From Pestalotiopsis fici W106-1 (lineage: Eukaryota > Ascomycota > Sordariomycetes > Amphisphaeriales > Sporocadaceae), in NCBI RefSeq assembly GCF_000516985.1, contig NW_006917094.1:2356001-2420000 (forward strand): DNA of 64,000 bases, given 5' to 3'. This document shows, piece by piece, positions 45,038 through 56,098 of this stretch (its first letter is position 1; every line of letters starts with the position of its first letter). The position numbers and the translations under genes are program-made. A model generated the notes under the pieces. The model made no database searches, was not told the origin of the DNA, and worked only from the letters and a program-made list of their open reading frames with translations.

Positions 45038-46776
45038 TGTTATCTGGCACCAAGAGACGTTGTGATACCAAAGGAGTTGGCTGGCAAATGTTGAATTGCC
45101 GAATTGGACGTAGATGAAGCCGAGAGGACAGGCGACATTGTAAACCAGAGCCAGACACGGGCAGAGAGATAGCGCACAACCAGCCAGCGCACTACCTACT
45201 ACGTATAACCAAGCCTCCGCGTTTGCGTTGACAGCCCTGGCGTTGTGCACAGGCGCCAAGTACCCACGCCCCGGCCCAAGAATCTACTAACCTCACTAGC
45301 TCGTATGCACTCCAGCCTCTATGCAGCCGGCATTGGCAGGACTAGCTACCAGCCTGCCTGGCTGAGTCTGGGGATAGCTGGGGCGGCTTGGGCGGGATTC
45401 TTCAACCGGGGGTTCAAGACCCTGTGCCTTGGTCTGGAGAATGCGGGGAAGAGGAACTATTCGAGCTTAAAGTTTGGTGCATCCCAGATTAGGTGCCACG
45501 AAGGCGTCATCAGGCCCAATCAACAAGTTGAAGCAATATGCACGTGTGACCTTCTTCGCCGCACGTACAATTTCTGACTCGGCTTGCGCTGACTCGCTGA
45601 TTTGCAATAGCTACGAAAAGACTCGCGTCCAAATCTGCAAGGAGGGTCGCTGGGGAAGGCGGTCCCTACCTACCTACGTACTCGAGAGACATGCCATGTC
45701 CGTGGTACCCGTGGACCAATCTCTAAAAGTCGACCCCTGGATGAGATATGCTACACATTCGGTTTGTTTCCTACAATTCCTGTAAATGACCCCGGGTTTG
45801 AAGCCATAGATGTACTCGATTTGCTGCAACACCAAAAGCGTAATCATCCACTGAGGAGCGGCCACAACGAATTTCGACATGCCGGGCTACGCTAACTTTT
45901 TGGAGTACCTGGATCAACTAACCTTAGCAACATAGGTACTGAACAACCGATCGCAAAGCGGTCCAATGATCTTACCTAGATTCGGCGGAACCAAGATCTT
46001 GACAAGCCTGTGCCGTAAAGATACGTCTGCATTGTCATTGACGATCTTTTATCTAATCATCCGTAAATCTTCAAATACATTTTCACTCCTATCCTTGTTC
46101 TTACCAAGCCAGGCGACACAATTTGCGTGGGCATAAAACTAAGACGCGTTTAGTCAATTAAGGTGCCAGAACAAAAAGGGTATACTTCCTCCAATTGTTA
46201 CACTCGCCCACAGCTATCGGACAGCAATATGTTTCCTTCAACATACAAATGCGACCGAATCTGATGCATCCCTGAGGGTGTACAGACAGACGGGCCTGAT
46301 CGCGAGATTACCTGAAGGTGTTGGTGTTTGCTTGTGGTATTCCGACCAGGCTCACGCTCTCCAGCTTAGTGTGTAGTGATAACCTTGAAAGTTATTGCCG
46401 TTCGGTGATTTAAACGTCCAAGGGTAAACCAGCGGTAGTTGAAAATACCAAAATTTATGCAAGCCCTTGAAGATATGCACCTCTACTTTATTTGCAACAA
46501 ATCGACGAACAGATGAACCAACTATCTAAATTTCAATCAACATCCCGCTGGGTCATTGCATCACTTTATATCCTCCTCCCGTAGTGCCGAATGAGTGTGG
46601 ATGGAGGAATAGCGCCCAAAACTCCCTAACCTAGGTCGGTAGTGGAGCGTGCAGATATCTCCGTCAAGTGGAGACTTCGGCATTATTTTAGCTGTAGATG
46701 CTCAACCACAGCCAAGACACTTTTCCCGGACCTCCTATACCTCCTATCCAAGCGCCGCAACAGGATTTCTGCTGAC
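45038..46776. promoter_or_regulatory. Divergent promoter region between two transcription-factor genes
   Basis: 1.7 kb. Two TGACTCG cores, near 45574 and 45589, resemble the half-sites in the P450/alcohol dehydrogenase promoter and could mark autoregulation by the bZIP protein. No gene was supported. Confidence 0.45.
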
Positions 46777-49422
46777 ATGACGCCCAAATCGAACAAAGCG
46801 TGCCTCCCCTGTCACGAGCGAAAGGTCCGGTGCGACTTGTCCACCGCTGGAACTCCGTGCCGCTCATGCGTCGGAAGAAACTGCCAAGAAAGATGTGTCC
46901 GTGCTGTCCGGCGGCCCAGAACGTACCTACTCACCTCCGTATCGTCTTGGTGAAAGCCACTTGGCTGACCTCTGCCTCTCAAGCCGGCCACATGCTAGTT
47001 TGCAGTCGCCTCAAGCCTCAGCTCGCAGAGTTACACGCGCTAGTGGACCTGAACGCCGCTCGCCTCCTACCGTAAATCGTCCTCAGCCGCCACACCAAGC
47101 TCTTGACGATCAAGCGGGCAACAGCTTAGTCAGTCCTGCTCTGAATAGCTTCAGCTCGGCTTTGCTTGTGTAACTAGCTGACAATAATCACAAAGTTGCC
47201 CGTCATTACCACTGGAAACTCTACTGATCCCTTTGAGCAACCCGTCCCACCGTTTGAAGTGTCGTCGGACTCCTTTGAGACAGCTGCCAACCCTGAGAAC
47301 CAGATTTTCGTGCAGATATGTAACGAGGTCGCTACAAGTAAAGGCCTACCGCCTGCATCGACTCTCCTTCGTTCCTGTAGCCCTTACCGGGACTCCATCA
47401 TATACCGGGACAGCTCAAATCTCATGTCCATTTTAGCCAATGCCATCAGTACTGAACCAAGGAGTCTCACGAGACTGGTCATCAAAGATCAAACACAGAG
47501 CCAAGCCGAATTCTCCTCTAATCAAGAGCAGCCATCCCTTCTTAATCAGTTGGACGAGCCCGCTTCTCCGGAAACAAGATTTCTCCAGGACAAGGGAGCC
47601 TTGACTTTGCCGGCTTCTCCATTTCGGTACGATGTTTTTGTTTTAATACTTTTGCTCCCTCTTTCTATCCCTTCTTTCTTTTTCTTCTCCTTTCATCTTT
47701 TTCTCTCCTAGGGCGAATAGTGTGTAGAACTAAGAGAGCTGATACCGAAATAGTGAACAGTTACTTAAGGTGTATTTCAGTCAATGCCATCCACATGCTC
47801 CGGTTTTCGATCGGGTCGAATTCATGTTTTCCCTAGCCTCGGGCCAGCACTCTGTATTCCTTGCGCAATGTATCTTTGCAAGTAGCAGCCAGTACGCCCC
47901 CTTGACATTACTGAGGCAGTGCGGTTTCAGGGATAGGGTCACCGCACAAAAGAAGTTCAGCGAGAACGCTGCATTGCTGTACGATCTGGGGTACGAAAGA
48001 AGCCAGGTACGGATGTTGCAGGGCTCCATCGTCCTAGGGTCGTCGATATTGTCTTATACACACGACAAGGACTTCCGCCACTGGATATGGAATGCCGGTC
48101 GTATTGCAATGAAGATGGGCCTGCATAGAAAGTGAGCACCTCTATTAACACTGTTTCCCTTCCCACCTATCGCCGCACCTCCGTCCCTCATCCCCTAGTT
48201 CCTACGCATAATCACTGATGAGCCATGTAGCGATATATCAAATGATATGGACTCATTCACGTATTTGCTATGTCGCAGGATATGGAGTTGTTTACATGTA
48301 TGTGGCCAAAGTCTTCCCATGACAACGGCCTCTGCTGACTTCACTTCTAGGACAGCGATGTTTTGCTGTCATTAACCGGGCTCTCCAACTCAAGGATATT
48401 GGACATGACCAACTGTACCATGAAACCCGTCACGGAAGACAATTGGGACAGTATGGGCGTACCAGTAGAATTTTCATCCGTGCTTGATCCTGTACCTCGG
48501 CGGCAAAAGCTTTATCTCGTGGAAAGAAATAAGCTGTCCATCATAGGCAAGTTTGTTCTGGTGGCAGCCACTCATACAGTCTACTAATCTATCTCCAGGA
48601 GAACGCTGCCTGTCGACGATGAGAAATGTAGGAAAGTTCGGTAACAACGACGGACACCTCAACGACATTACTCAGCAGTTCGCTTCTTGGCAGTCATCCT
48701 TGCCAGGGGCCCTGCAACTCAACGCGGACCCCTGTTGTGTGGAGGGCAATCTGGAGCTGACAATGCTTCTGGCTTTGAGTTACCGATACCAGTGCTTCTT
48801 TTATCGTGCATTGCGAAGTTATTATTTCTCCATCCACGATGATCGACATACATTGGCCAACCAGCAACTGAAAATGGCAATGCTAGGGACCGACAATCTG
48901 ATTGGTAAAATGATGACCAACGGAAATCTGAGGATGCTTCCTCTGAGCTTGTGAGTAGCCAAGTCTTGTGTTTTCCTTTCGCATCTAGTCGACTGTGTGG
49001 ACTTGCATTCTCGCGACCACCTCTAACAAATGCATCTCTTCAGTATCCATTGTGTCTTGACAGTACTAGTTCTGCGCATAGAATCTGCTGTTGATCCACA
49101 GGAACCAGCCATATACGCATCCATGTCGGTCGCATATATACAGCAAGGGCTAGTGTTTCTGAGAGCGCTAGATGACCTGCCTGTTGTTGAACGTGGTCGT
49201 ATATTACTCGAGAGGATCATAGAGCAGAAGAATCTCCCTATACATACCGGATCAACTACCAACAAGTCAATGTCTCATGCTACCAATAGTCATGTCTCAC
49301 CAGCACTAGGGTCCGAAGCATTTGCAAGTAACCCCCCGGAAAGCAACGAGCCTCTATCGTTTTGGTTTGGGGAGATATTTGATACAGAAATCATTGAAGC
49401 TCTCAACCTTATGGGAACATGA
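46777..49422 (+). CDS. Zn2Cys6 fungal transcription factor
   Basis: An in-phase eight-exon model is 46777-46922, 46984-47128, 47196-47626, 47754-48131, 48231-48297, 48351-48546, 48599-48950 and 49044-49422 (697 aa). The zinc cluster is C9-x2-C12-x6-C19-x8-C28-x2-C31-x8-C40. A Pro/Ser-rich linker follows. The fungal-specific regulatory domain starts with Y-F-S-Q-C-H-P-H-A-P-V-F-D-R and includes D-K-D-F-R-H-W-I-W-N-A and G-L-H-R. The intron after 48546 must be GC-AG (ATAG|GCAAGT...CTCCAG): only that choice keeps the frame to E-R-C-L-S-T-M. The first two introns have weaker donors (GTACCT, GTCAGT) and are the least certain. It likely controls genes nearby or elsewhere; target unknown. Confidence 0.85.
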
Positions 49423-49603
49423 TACTTGGCGAAAGCGGGATGCGTTCGCATTTGGGATGATGAGCAATAGTCGACACAATATCAAGCATTGTGGATGAGC
49501 ATGGTGACGATGGATGTCAAAGTACACACCCATGGAGAAACGTAATAGATAAGATAGATTTGATTCACTTGGGCGTGTGTCTATATATTTTTATGCCCCT
49601 AAA

Positions 49604-49918
49604 TCACCCAAGCGGGCGGTCGTCGGTGAGCAAAGAATCCAATGCTGGTGCGTGGACCACGACAAAGACGTCCCGCCTCACACCGGGCTCCCACTCGTCT
49701 TCCTTGTCGTAAGCGCTGATCCAACCTCTAACAGCGGCGCGGGCCGCGCCGTAGTCAGCGACCGGAAGGTCCACAGCCGGGAGCGCGAGCGTGCTGGGAT
49801 GAAACTCGGCATCTGAGTCCCGACTCGAGAGCAGAACAGCGCGCAATCTTTCAAGTGCGGCTTTCCGCTGCGCGCCAGAGGCTGTGGCAGTCAATGCGAC
49901 CACGAAACCTCCATTCAT
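49604..49918 (-). CDS. Small hypothetical protein (104 aa)
   Basis: Intron-less frame, ATG at 49918. Its composition is coding-like: G+C-rich third positions, an amphipathic start (G-G-F-V-V-A-L-T), A-L-P-A-V-D-L-P-V, and R-R-D-V-F-V-V-V near the end. I do not recognise a named family and predict no membrane helix. It overlaps no other gene and is convergent with the Zn2Cys6 gene. If it is not real, the strand alternation described in the findings is broken once. Confidence 0.5.
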   Translation of the reverse strand: MNGGFVVALTATASGAQRKAALERLRAVLLSSRDSDAEFHPSTLALPAVDLPVADYGAARAAVRGWISAYDKEDEWEPGVRRDVFVVVHAPALDSLLTDDRPLG

Positions 49919-50399
49919 GAATGAGCTGTTTCATGGGGATGCGGATCATCTCAAGGCACCTACCCCAACAATTCCCTTTCGGAGCTTGATTGGAAAATCC
50001 GTCCCATAAGTCCACTTTTTAACAAGTGGGATCCGAGGTGAACCGAGGGCTAGGGTCGTTGCGTAATATGCACATGATTCCACTCAAATGCGTTCTTTCC
50101 TGTTCCAATACCCTCTACGTGAATTCAGTCTCCTACTTCATCTTGCAACCTCAGCCAGATTACGTTCCCATACACGCTTGTAACGACTTTACTACGGTTT
50201 ATAGAACACACCTACGTTTATTCTCTTGCCAGTGTGCATGTTCATAACAGCACTACACAAATTCTACGCCGAGCACGCAACAAGCCAATGAGTCGGAGAC
50301 ACACGAGATCATCTGTGACATGATTCATTCCGTCGTTAGCCCCTTCGAATCGCTCCAACGGCAGCATAACGAATCAACGTGTTAAGGATTTTGTATGAC
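49919..50399. other. Intergenic before HET gene
   Basis: 481 bp between the small ORF and the HET gene. Promoter function is presumed; no element was identified. Confidence 0.45.
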
Positions 50400-52148
50400 A
50401 TGGAGCAAACATTGCCTCAGACAGTCGAGAGCCCTGCCGACATGGAAGCAAAGTGGCAGGAAACGTCCGCACGTCTTTCCATTGAGAGGGGCATGCACGA
50501 CTGGCAATGTCGGCAATACTGGAAGCTTGGGATGAGCTACACTGGCATAGCCGCGAAAGCCGCGAGCTTATTGGTGGGTTCCAAATTCACACTGGGACCG
50601 CCGCGCCTGGACAGAGATGGACTGGTGTTTGTGAACTCGAATTGGGATTTGTCAAGAGATGGCAGAAGAGGAGATGCGAATCCACGGCGAATTCTAGGCC
50701 AGCAAGGCCTCTTCCTTGAAATGGACGAAATGGAACCCGCACCTTATGCGACAGTGTCCTATGTGTGGACAGAATTCCCAGAAGTGGACTGGGACGAAAT
50801 ACGGGCGGAGCTGGAAAGGAGAACAGGGATAAGTAATCTCTGGGCGGACAGGATCTGCATAGATCAAGACGATCCAGAGGACAAGGCTATGGAAGTGAGA
50901 AAAATGTCGTCATACTATCTTGGAGCAAGCGCATGCCTGATATTCACAAAACAACAAGGATTCCTGGAGGCGATCGAGGAATGGAAAACCGCGGGGCGCC
51001 GGCTTGATACAAAAGAATATCTGGCCGCCTTGGACCAGTGTGTGAGCTTTATCAAGTCTTCCTACTTCGAAAGAGTGTGGACTATGCAAGAGTTGGAACT
51101 GTCAGCGTTTTGCTACATATTGACTCCAGGCGGCTGGGTGGCCGGCAATGATATAGATGCGCTACTTACTAGCGCAGTTGATAGCTCATATATAGCAGTC
51201 CCTGCTGCGGCTCGCCATCGCCCTGAAGAGTGTCGACGTGAGGTCTGGAATGCGGGAGACCCGGAGGGAGGATTCAGGAGGATGGTAGCCGTCTTTGATA
51301 AGAGGTGGACGCGCTGGGGTGGAACAGATGCTGAGTGGTTGAAGAGCATCAGGAGGCCTTTGATGGTTGTGTGGCACAGAGCCAAAGGCAGGAAGTGTTC
51401 AGAGCAAAAGGATTACTTATGGGGTATATCTGCGCTGGTAGAAGATTGGGAAGAGTATGGAGCGAACTACGAAGAGCCGATGGCAGAAAGCATGCGGAAA
51501 GTGCTTTCAAAGGACAAGTCGGCAACAGCTATACTAAGATGCCGAGAGAGTATACTTAGACGCCGAGAGAGTATACCAAGATGCCGAGAGAGTCAGCAAA
51601 AGGGTACTTTGGATAACTTGTCAGAGCGGTTTCCAGCAAACGTACGGGGACCACGTTATGAGGAAAACTGGGCAAAGGCGACACCTACATACCAAGAGGA
51701 GCTGAGTTCCCCCAGTTGGATGCCAAAATTTACGATGGGAGTGCCTGACCTGGGACTCGAGGTCCAGCTGGACGAGGACCATGCAGAAGCGGCATCCTTT
51801 TTCGAGAGACGTATGGTCATGGATGCAGTGCAAGTGTGGCTCAAGAAGGAACCGCTTGACGGAGTTCTCATGATTGCAGACACGAAGGGAAATATTATTG
51901 CAAATGACTCGTCTATTACCGAGAAAATAAAATCGTCGGAGAGACAAGACTGGAAGAGGCTATGGGTGGTGTGCCAGAGACAAAAACCGAAAAGCGGCAC
52001 AGACGTGCAATATCTTGTGCTGCTCGACGGGTTCGAGCACGGTGAGGTCGTGTCTAAAATTGATTCAATCAATTTCTCCCCTATATGGCGTTATGATAAT
52101 TTCCCAGAAGCCGTTAAATCCAATACAACAAGAATATATATAGGATAA
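50400..52148 (+). CDS. HET-domain protein
   Basis: Single exon, 582 aa, ATG 50400. The HET domain begins near residue 115 with Y-A-T-V-S-Y-V-W and continues with L-W-A-D-R-I-C-I-D-Q-D-D and Y-Y-L-G-A-S-A-C-L-I-F-T; F-E-R-V-W-T-M-Q-E-L completes the pattern. The A-D-R version of the W-I-D-A-L-C-I-N-Q motif marks a divergent subtype. Residues 378-398 are a seven-residue unit repeated three times (I-[LP]-R-x-R-E-S) encoded by 21-bp tandem copies. Expected role: incompatibility or cell-death signalling. It lies between regulators and P450 genes and is probably not part of their pathway. Confidence 0.87.
   Translation: MEQTLPQTVESPADMEAKWQETSARLSIERGMHDWQCRQYWKLGMSYTGIAAKAASLLVGSKFTLGPPRLDRDGLVFVNSNWDLSRDGRRGDANPRRILGQQGLFLEMDEMEPAPYATVSYVWTEFPEVDWDEIRAELERRTGISNLWADRICIDQDDPEDKAMEVRKMSSYYLGASACLIFTKQQGFLEAIEEWKTAGRRLDTKEYLAALDQCVSFIKSSYFERVWTMQELELSAFCYILTPGGWVAGNDIDALLTSAVDSSYIAVPAAARHRPEECRREVWNAGDPEGGFRRMVAVFDKRWTRWGGTDAEWLKSIRRPLMVVWHRAKGRKCSEQKDYLWGISALVEDWEEYGANYEEPMAESMRKVLSKDKSATAILRCRESILRRRESIPRCRESQQKGTLDNLSERFPANVRGPRYEENWAKATPTYQEELSSPSWMPKFTMGVPDLGLEVQLDEDHAEAASFFERRMVMDAVQVWLKKEPLDGVLMIADTKGNIIANDSSITEKIKSSERQDWKRLWVVCQRQKPKSGTDVQYLVLLDGFEHGEVVSKIDSINFSPIWRYDNFPEAVKSNTTRIYIG
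51531..51593 (+). repeat. 21-bp tandem repeat, three copies, inside HET gene
   Basis: Units 51531-51551, 51552-51572 and 51573-51593 share ATAC-x-x-AGA-x-GCCGAGAGAGT with two or three differences each. They keep the frame and encode seven-residue repeats. Copy number could vary between strains. Confidence 0.9.
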
Positions 52149-52647
52149 TAATTATCGATTAGCAGAGTTCAAAATGGTCTGATCAGACGTAATTGGGTGA
52201 AATCAGTGATTATTAAATTTCAATACTAGTTTATCTCATCCTGGCTTCCACACTTTGCGCACAGATTGAGGAGCACCCGGCTAATCATCGGGAGCCCCGC
52301 TCATCTACGTGTAAGAAGGGATGATGGGTATGGTACAACAGTTGCTGTATTAGTTGAGTTGCTTACATCCAATAGTGGTTGGATGGTTAAAGATATATAC
52401 ATATTGGGAAAAGCGCTCCCCCTATTCCTACGCTTTAACATTATGCAGACACCATGGAGTTCCGCAGTGGGTTATATAGCACATCCCGTATCTGACAATA
52501 AAGTAATTATTTAAAATTTAAATAATCTTTTAAATGCAGCCATTATAATAGAGCCTACCTAGTATGTAGATACGGGGCCGTTGCCGGGCACTAAATGCCG
52601 TCAAAAGTGCATCCCTCAGTGGGGCGTCGGAATAAATCAGCAGGCCC
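52149..52647. other. Convergent A+T-rich intergenic region
   Basis: 499 bp. It includes an almost perfect 21-bp A/T palindrome near 52504-52524. No gene was seen. Confidence 0.5.
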
Positions 52648-54331
52648 CTATTGTGCTAGGGTGGACATATTGCGAGATGCAAACTTGACAAACAGCGGCC
52701 CCTTTTCCCAGATTGTAAACGCTTGTTGCTCGGCATGCCAACCATCCTGTCCGGGAAGGGTTTCGACATCAAATTTGTACAAAAGTCTAGCTGTAATGAG
52801 TCGCATCTCGGCGTACGCCAGATTCTTCCCGATACAGTCCCGTGGGCCGTTGCTAAAAGGTTTGAACACGGATTGGTTGTCGGTAGCGAAACGGGACTCA
52901 TAGAGTGGATGCTCGGACTTCAGCCAACGCTCGGGACAAAACGAGTCGGGCGCGGTAAAGTGTTTGGGATTCCGGAATATTGCCCATGGGGATACGTGGC
53001 AGATGACCTGATGAATATGATTAGTTAGACAGTGCAAAGTGAACAATGTCTGCGTGGCCATGGGCTAACATACCCCTGCAGGAACAAATTTGCCCTCGAT
53101 TTCGGCGCCGGGCGAGCGACGAGGAGGTAGGATTGCGGCCGGTGGGTACATTCTCAATGTCTCTTCTAATGTTGCATGCAGATACTCGAGTTGATTCGTG
53201 GTAATCATGGTGATATCTGATTCATCCTGGAACGCGCTTCTGATTTCGTCCATGACAATCGTCTTGACCCGGGGATTTTGGTTCACATAAAAGAAGAATC
53301 CCGACAGGGCGCTGGCCGTAGTCTCGCTCCCGGCCACGACGAGTAGAGGGGACATTGCCATGATCTCGGTAGTGGACAGGCCAGGCTTCCCGTCACGGGT
53401 GGGCTGCAGCATATGGGTCATGAAATCGCGACGGCCTTTGGGCTCCATGCCGAGTTCCATGCGTGCCATGGCCTTGTCGCGCGCCAATGCTCTGTTGCGG
53501 TCCCCCTGCCCAGCCTGTTCGCCTCCCAGGCAGCGCACGAGCATGGGTTCAAAGACGGGGTAGTTTCGACAGGCGCGCACAAAGGCGTCGGCCTTGATGC
53601 CTTTGAAGATGTTGTGAACCCACGGATGGTATTTGCTCGTCTCTAGACTGCCGAATGATTCTCCAAACGTCAGGTCGCCAATAATGTCAAACGTGGTGAA
53701 GTTGAGCCACTCGACGATATTCAGGGGCTTCTCTTTGGCTGCGTGTTCTGCCACACGCTGTATGAGCAGCTCGACGTATTGGTTGATGGTGGCCTCTTGC
53801 TCGCGCATGGAGACTTCGCTGAAAGCATGGCCCAACTGCTTGCGTTGACGGCGATGGACGTCTCGGGGTGCGGCAATGATGCCATGCTCGACGCCTCGAG
53901 CAAAGAAGCCCGGGGCTTTCTCAAACTCGGGCTGGCCTGCCAACCGACGGCCATATACTTGCGGCCATGCTATACTACCGTCCATTACAATGCGGTTTGG
54001 CCCTATGCGGACAATGGCGCCATATCGACGGTGGAAATCGTCGATTCTCCTGATACTAGTACCCGAGATGTTGGACGTGTACGTAAACGGCAAGTCTGAG
54101 ATGGCCCAAAGTTTTGGCCCAGGAAAGCTGCGTAATGGGTGGAGCCAAAGCCGGTAGGCAATGAGGATAACCCTCCAAGTAAGGATCTATTATAAGTCAG
54201 TGAGTGATGCTTCTTTACTTATGTGCGGCACTAGTAGTTGTTCAACATACCGCGAGCAAAAATACGAGGGCGCCATGAGACATTCTCTGGCTCAGGCCAT
54301 CAGCACCAAGAGCTTGTTGAATTGAAGGCAT
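52648..54331 (-). CDS. Cytochrome P450 (CYP65-like)
   Basis: Exons 54251-54331, 53074-54186 and 52648-53007 give 517 aa. The short first exon supplies the membrane anchor (V-F-L-L-A|I-L-T-W-R-V-I-L-I-A), then F-P-G-P-K. Diagnostic motifs are A-G-S-E-T-T in the I-helix, E-T-L-R in the K-helix, P-E-R-W, and the haem loop F-S-N-G-P-R-D-C-I-G. The overall layout resembles isotrichodermin C-15 hydroxylase-type fungal P450s (CYP65 clan), which hydroxylate terpenoid or polyketide skeletons at the ER. The substrate is unknown. It is divergent from the epoxide hydrolase. Confidence 0.92.
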
Positions 54332-56098
54332 TGAAAACTTTTTCGACTTCCTAAAGCGTCACCAAAATGTGTTTGATAGAAGTTTCGAATCTTGTCATCA
54401 AAAATTCAAGAAACTTTGGGCAAGTCTATACATATATATGCGGTGTGTGGGTACTGGGACGTGCATTACAAGTCCGGCAAGTCTGGTATCCGATTGACAT
54501 ATTATGAAGACCAGATTTAGGTTTGATCAACGTTGAGGTTGCGTTCGGGCTTTTGATTTATGTGGTGTGATTGAGTTGAATTGCTCTTATACAGTCTTTT
54601 CATTCTGCCGGGCTGGCCGCAGTAAGACTTACATCAAAGTTCACGAGCTTCCCATTTCACTTCAATATCATAGAGTACAGACAAAATCCTGCTGTCTTCA
54701 TGGTATACCTAGCAACCATTCGGATCTGAATCATTAGCAAGTGCACGGGCGATCGTTGCACGCCGGAAATTAAGGCATTTCGGCAGCAGATGCGTGGCTG
54801 GCCGAGCTAGACTGGGACTAAATATTGAAATGCCGAGCGATATTCCCGAGAGGTAAGGAGACAAAATCCAGACGTGTGGTTTTTAAATAAAGCACACATG
54901 TATTTGTTGTCCCCGATCCACTTTGAAGAGCAGCGGAAGTTCTCTTAGGGATATGAGTTGCCATTTTTTTTTTCCTCCTCTTACCAGACATCTCGAGTAT
55001 AGCGTTATGGTGGTCTTTTTTCTGATATGGTGAATGCTGTGTATCCGTAGTAAACTAGTGCCTGTGCGAAATGTGGATCCCTCCTTTCGCGGCATATTCA
55101 CTCCACTCTCGGTGTTTCCAGGCGTAATTCCATGTGCCGAAGAACCAACGAATCGCAAGCAGGTTATTGGAAACGCCGCTTTCTCTAATTCCGAATAGTC
55201 AACGACTTTGTCCTAATATCAATCTGCCTTAATCGCTACCAAATGTTGATGACGTCTGTGGAGCTCTCCTACTTCCTGTTAGGGAGACAGATACCAATCA
55301 TCAACAGCCATTAACCTCATTCACTGTCACCAGCTTCCATCGTTGGCAGCACAGCACACTGGCTACATCCGGATCGCCAGCAACGACGCCAACCAGGCGA
55401 CTATAGATCCACAGATGGCCAACTCCATTATATTATTTGATGATACTGTCGGCTGTTTATAGACCCTTGAGTAAAGAACTATACCGCATCCGACTAGGAT
55501 AAAAAAAAGCAAACACCCCACCGGATGACTACCCGAAAGAAAGAGCACCATAAGTCCTTGACATGCTAAAGTCGTGGATTAAATGAACGAGTGTACATGT
55601 GAAACAACCAACAATGAAGTGCTAACCCAGACTAAAGCCCAACGCTCAGGGTGCAGCATTTGAACCAACAGAATCATGCCAGTATCTTACCCAATAAAAT
55701 AAATCGCAACACCCATGCTCGAGCCTGCTCAAGGGATGCATAGTTGGGGGGGGGGGGGGGGGGGGCTAGGAACTGGGAGCTGGGAGCTCTACGCCTTACA
55801 AGGCTTTGAACCGGCACAACAAGGTGCCAAGCCGCTCTGGGCGATTTTTTCCTGTGTAACATCTGTGCCGCGGGAGGACTGTGAGTCGAAAATGTTGGAC
55901 GTTGGTGTTGGTTCTCTTGGACACGAACCCCTGAGAAAGAGAAACATAAGAGGACAGAGCGGGGAACCTCTCTCGCTGCGCTTTGCTTCACAGGCCAGGA
56001 ACATCAGCATCATACAGGAAGGTCGTTCACCAAAAGAAAACAAGAAGAGAAAAAGGGAAAAGAGAAATTGAGCTGCCTTGATCCCCAAATCGTTTGAC
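54332..56098. promoter_or_regulatory. Long divergent intergenic region with G20 tract
   Basis: 1.8 kb between the P450 and epoxide hydrolase starts. It includes a run of 20 G at 55746-55765. Open frames here are short and unconvincing. Confidence 0.5.
55746..55765. repeat. Poly-G tract (20 nt)
   Basis: An uninterrupted run of 20 G, bounded by GTT and CTAGG. Such tracts are mutable and can form quadruplexes; length may be inexact because of sequencing. Confidence 0.85.

Noticed and set aside
45400..45430. tRNA B-box-like sequence (GGGTTCAAGACCC)
   Set aside because: No acceptor stem, anticodon arm or proper A-box at the correct distance.
46895..47173. Frameshift in the Zn2Cys6 gene after the zinc cluster
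   Set aside because: A 61-nt intron at 46923-46983 with a CTGAC branch joins the frames in phase.
55363..55551. 62-codon hydrophobic frame on the minus strand
   Set aside because: Too short, no conserved pattern, and lies in a divergent promoter region.
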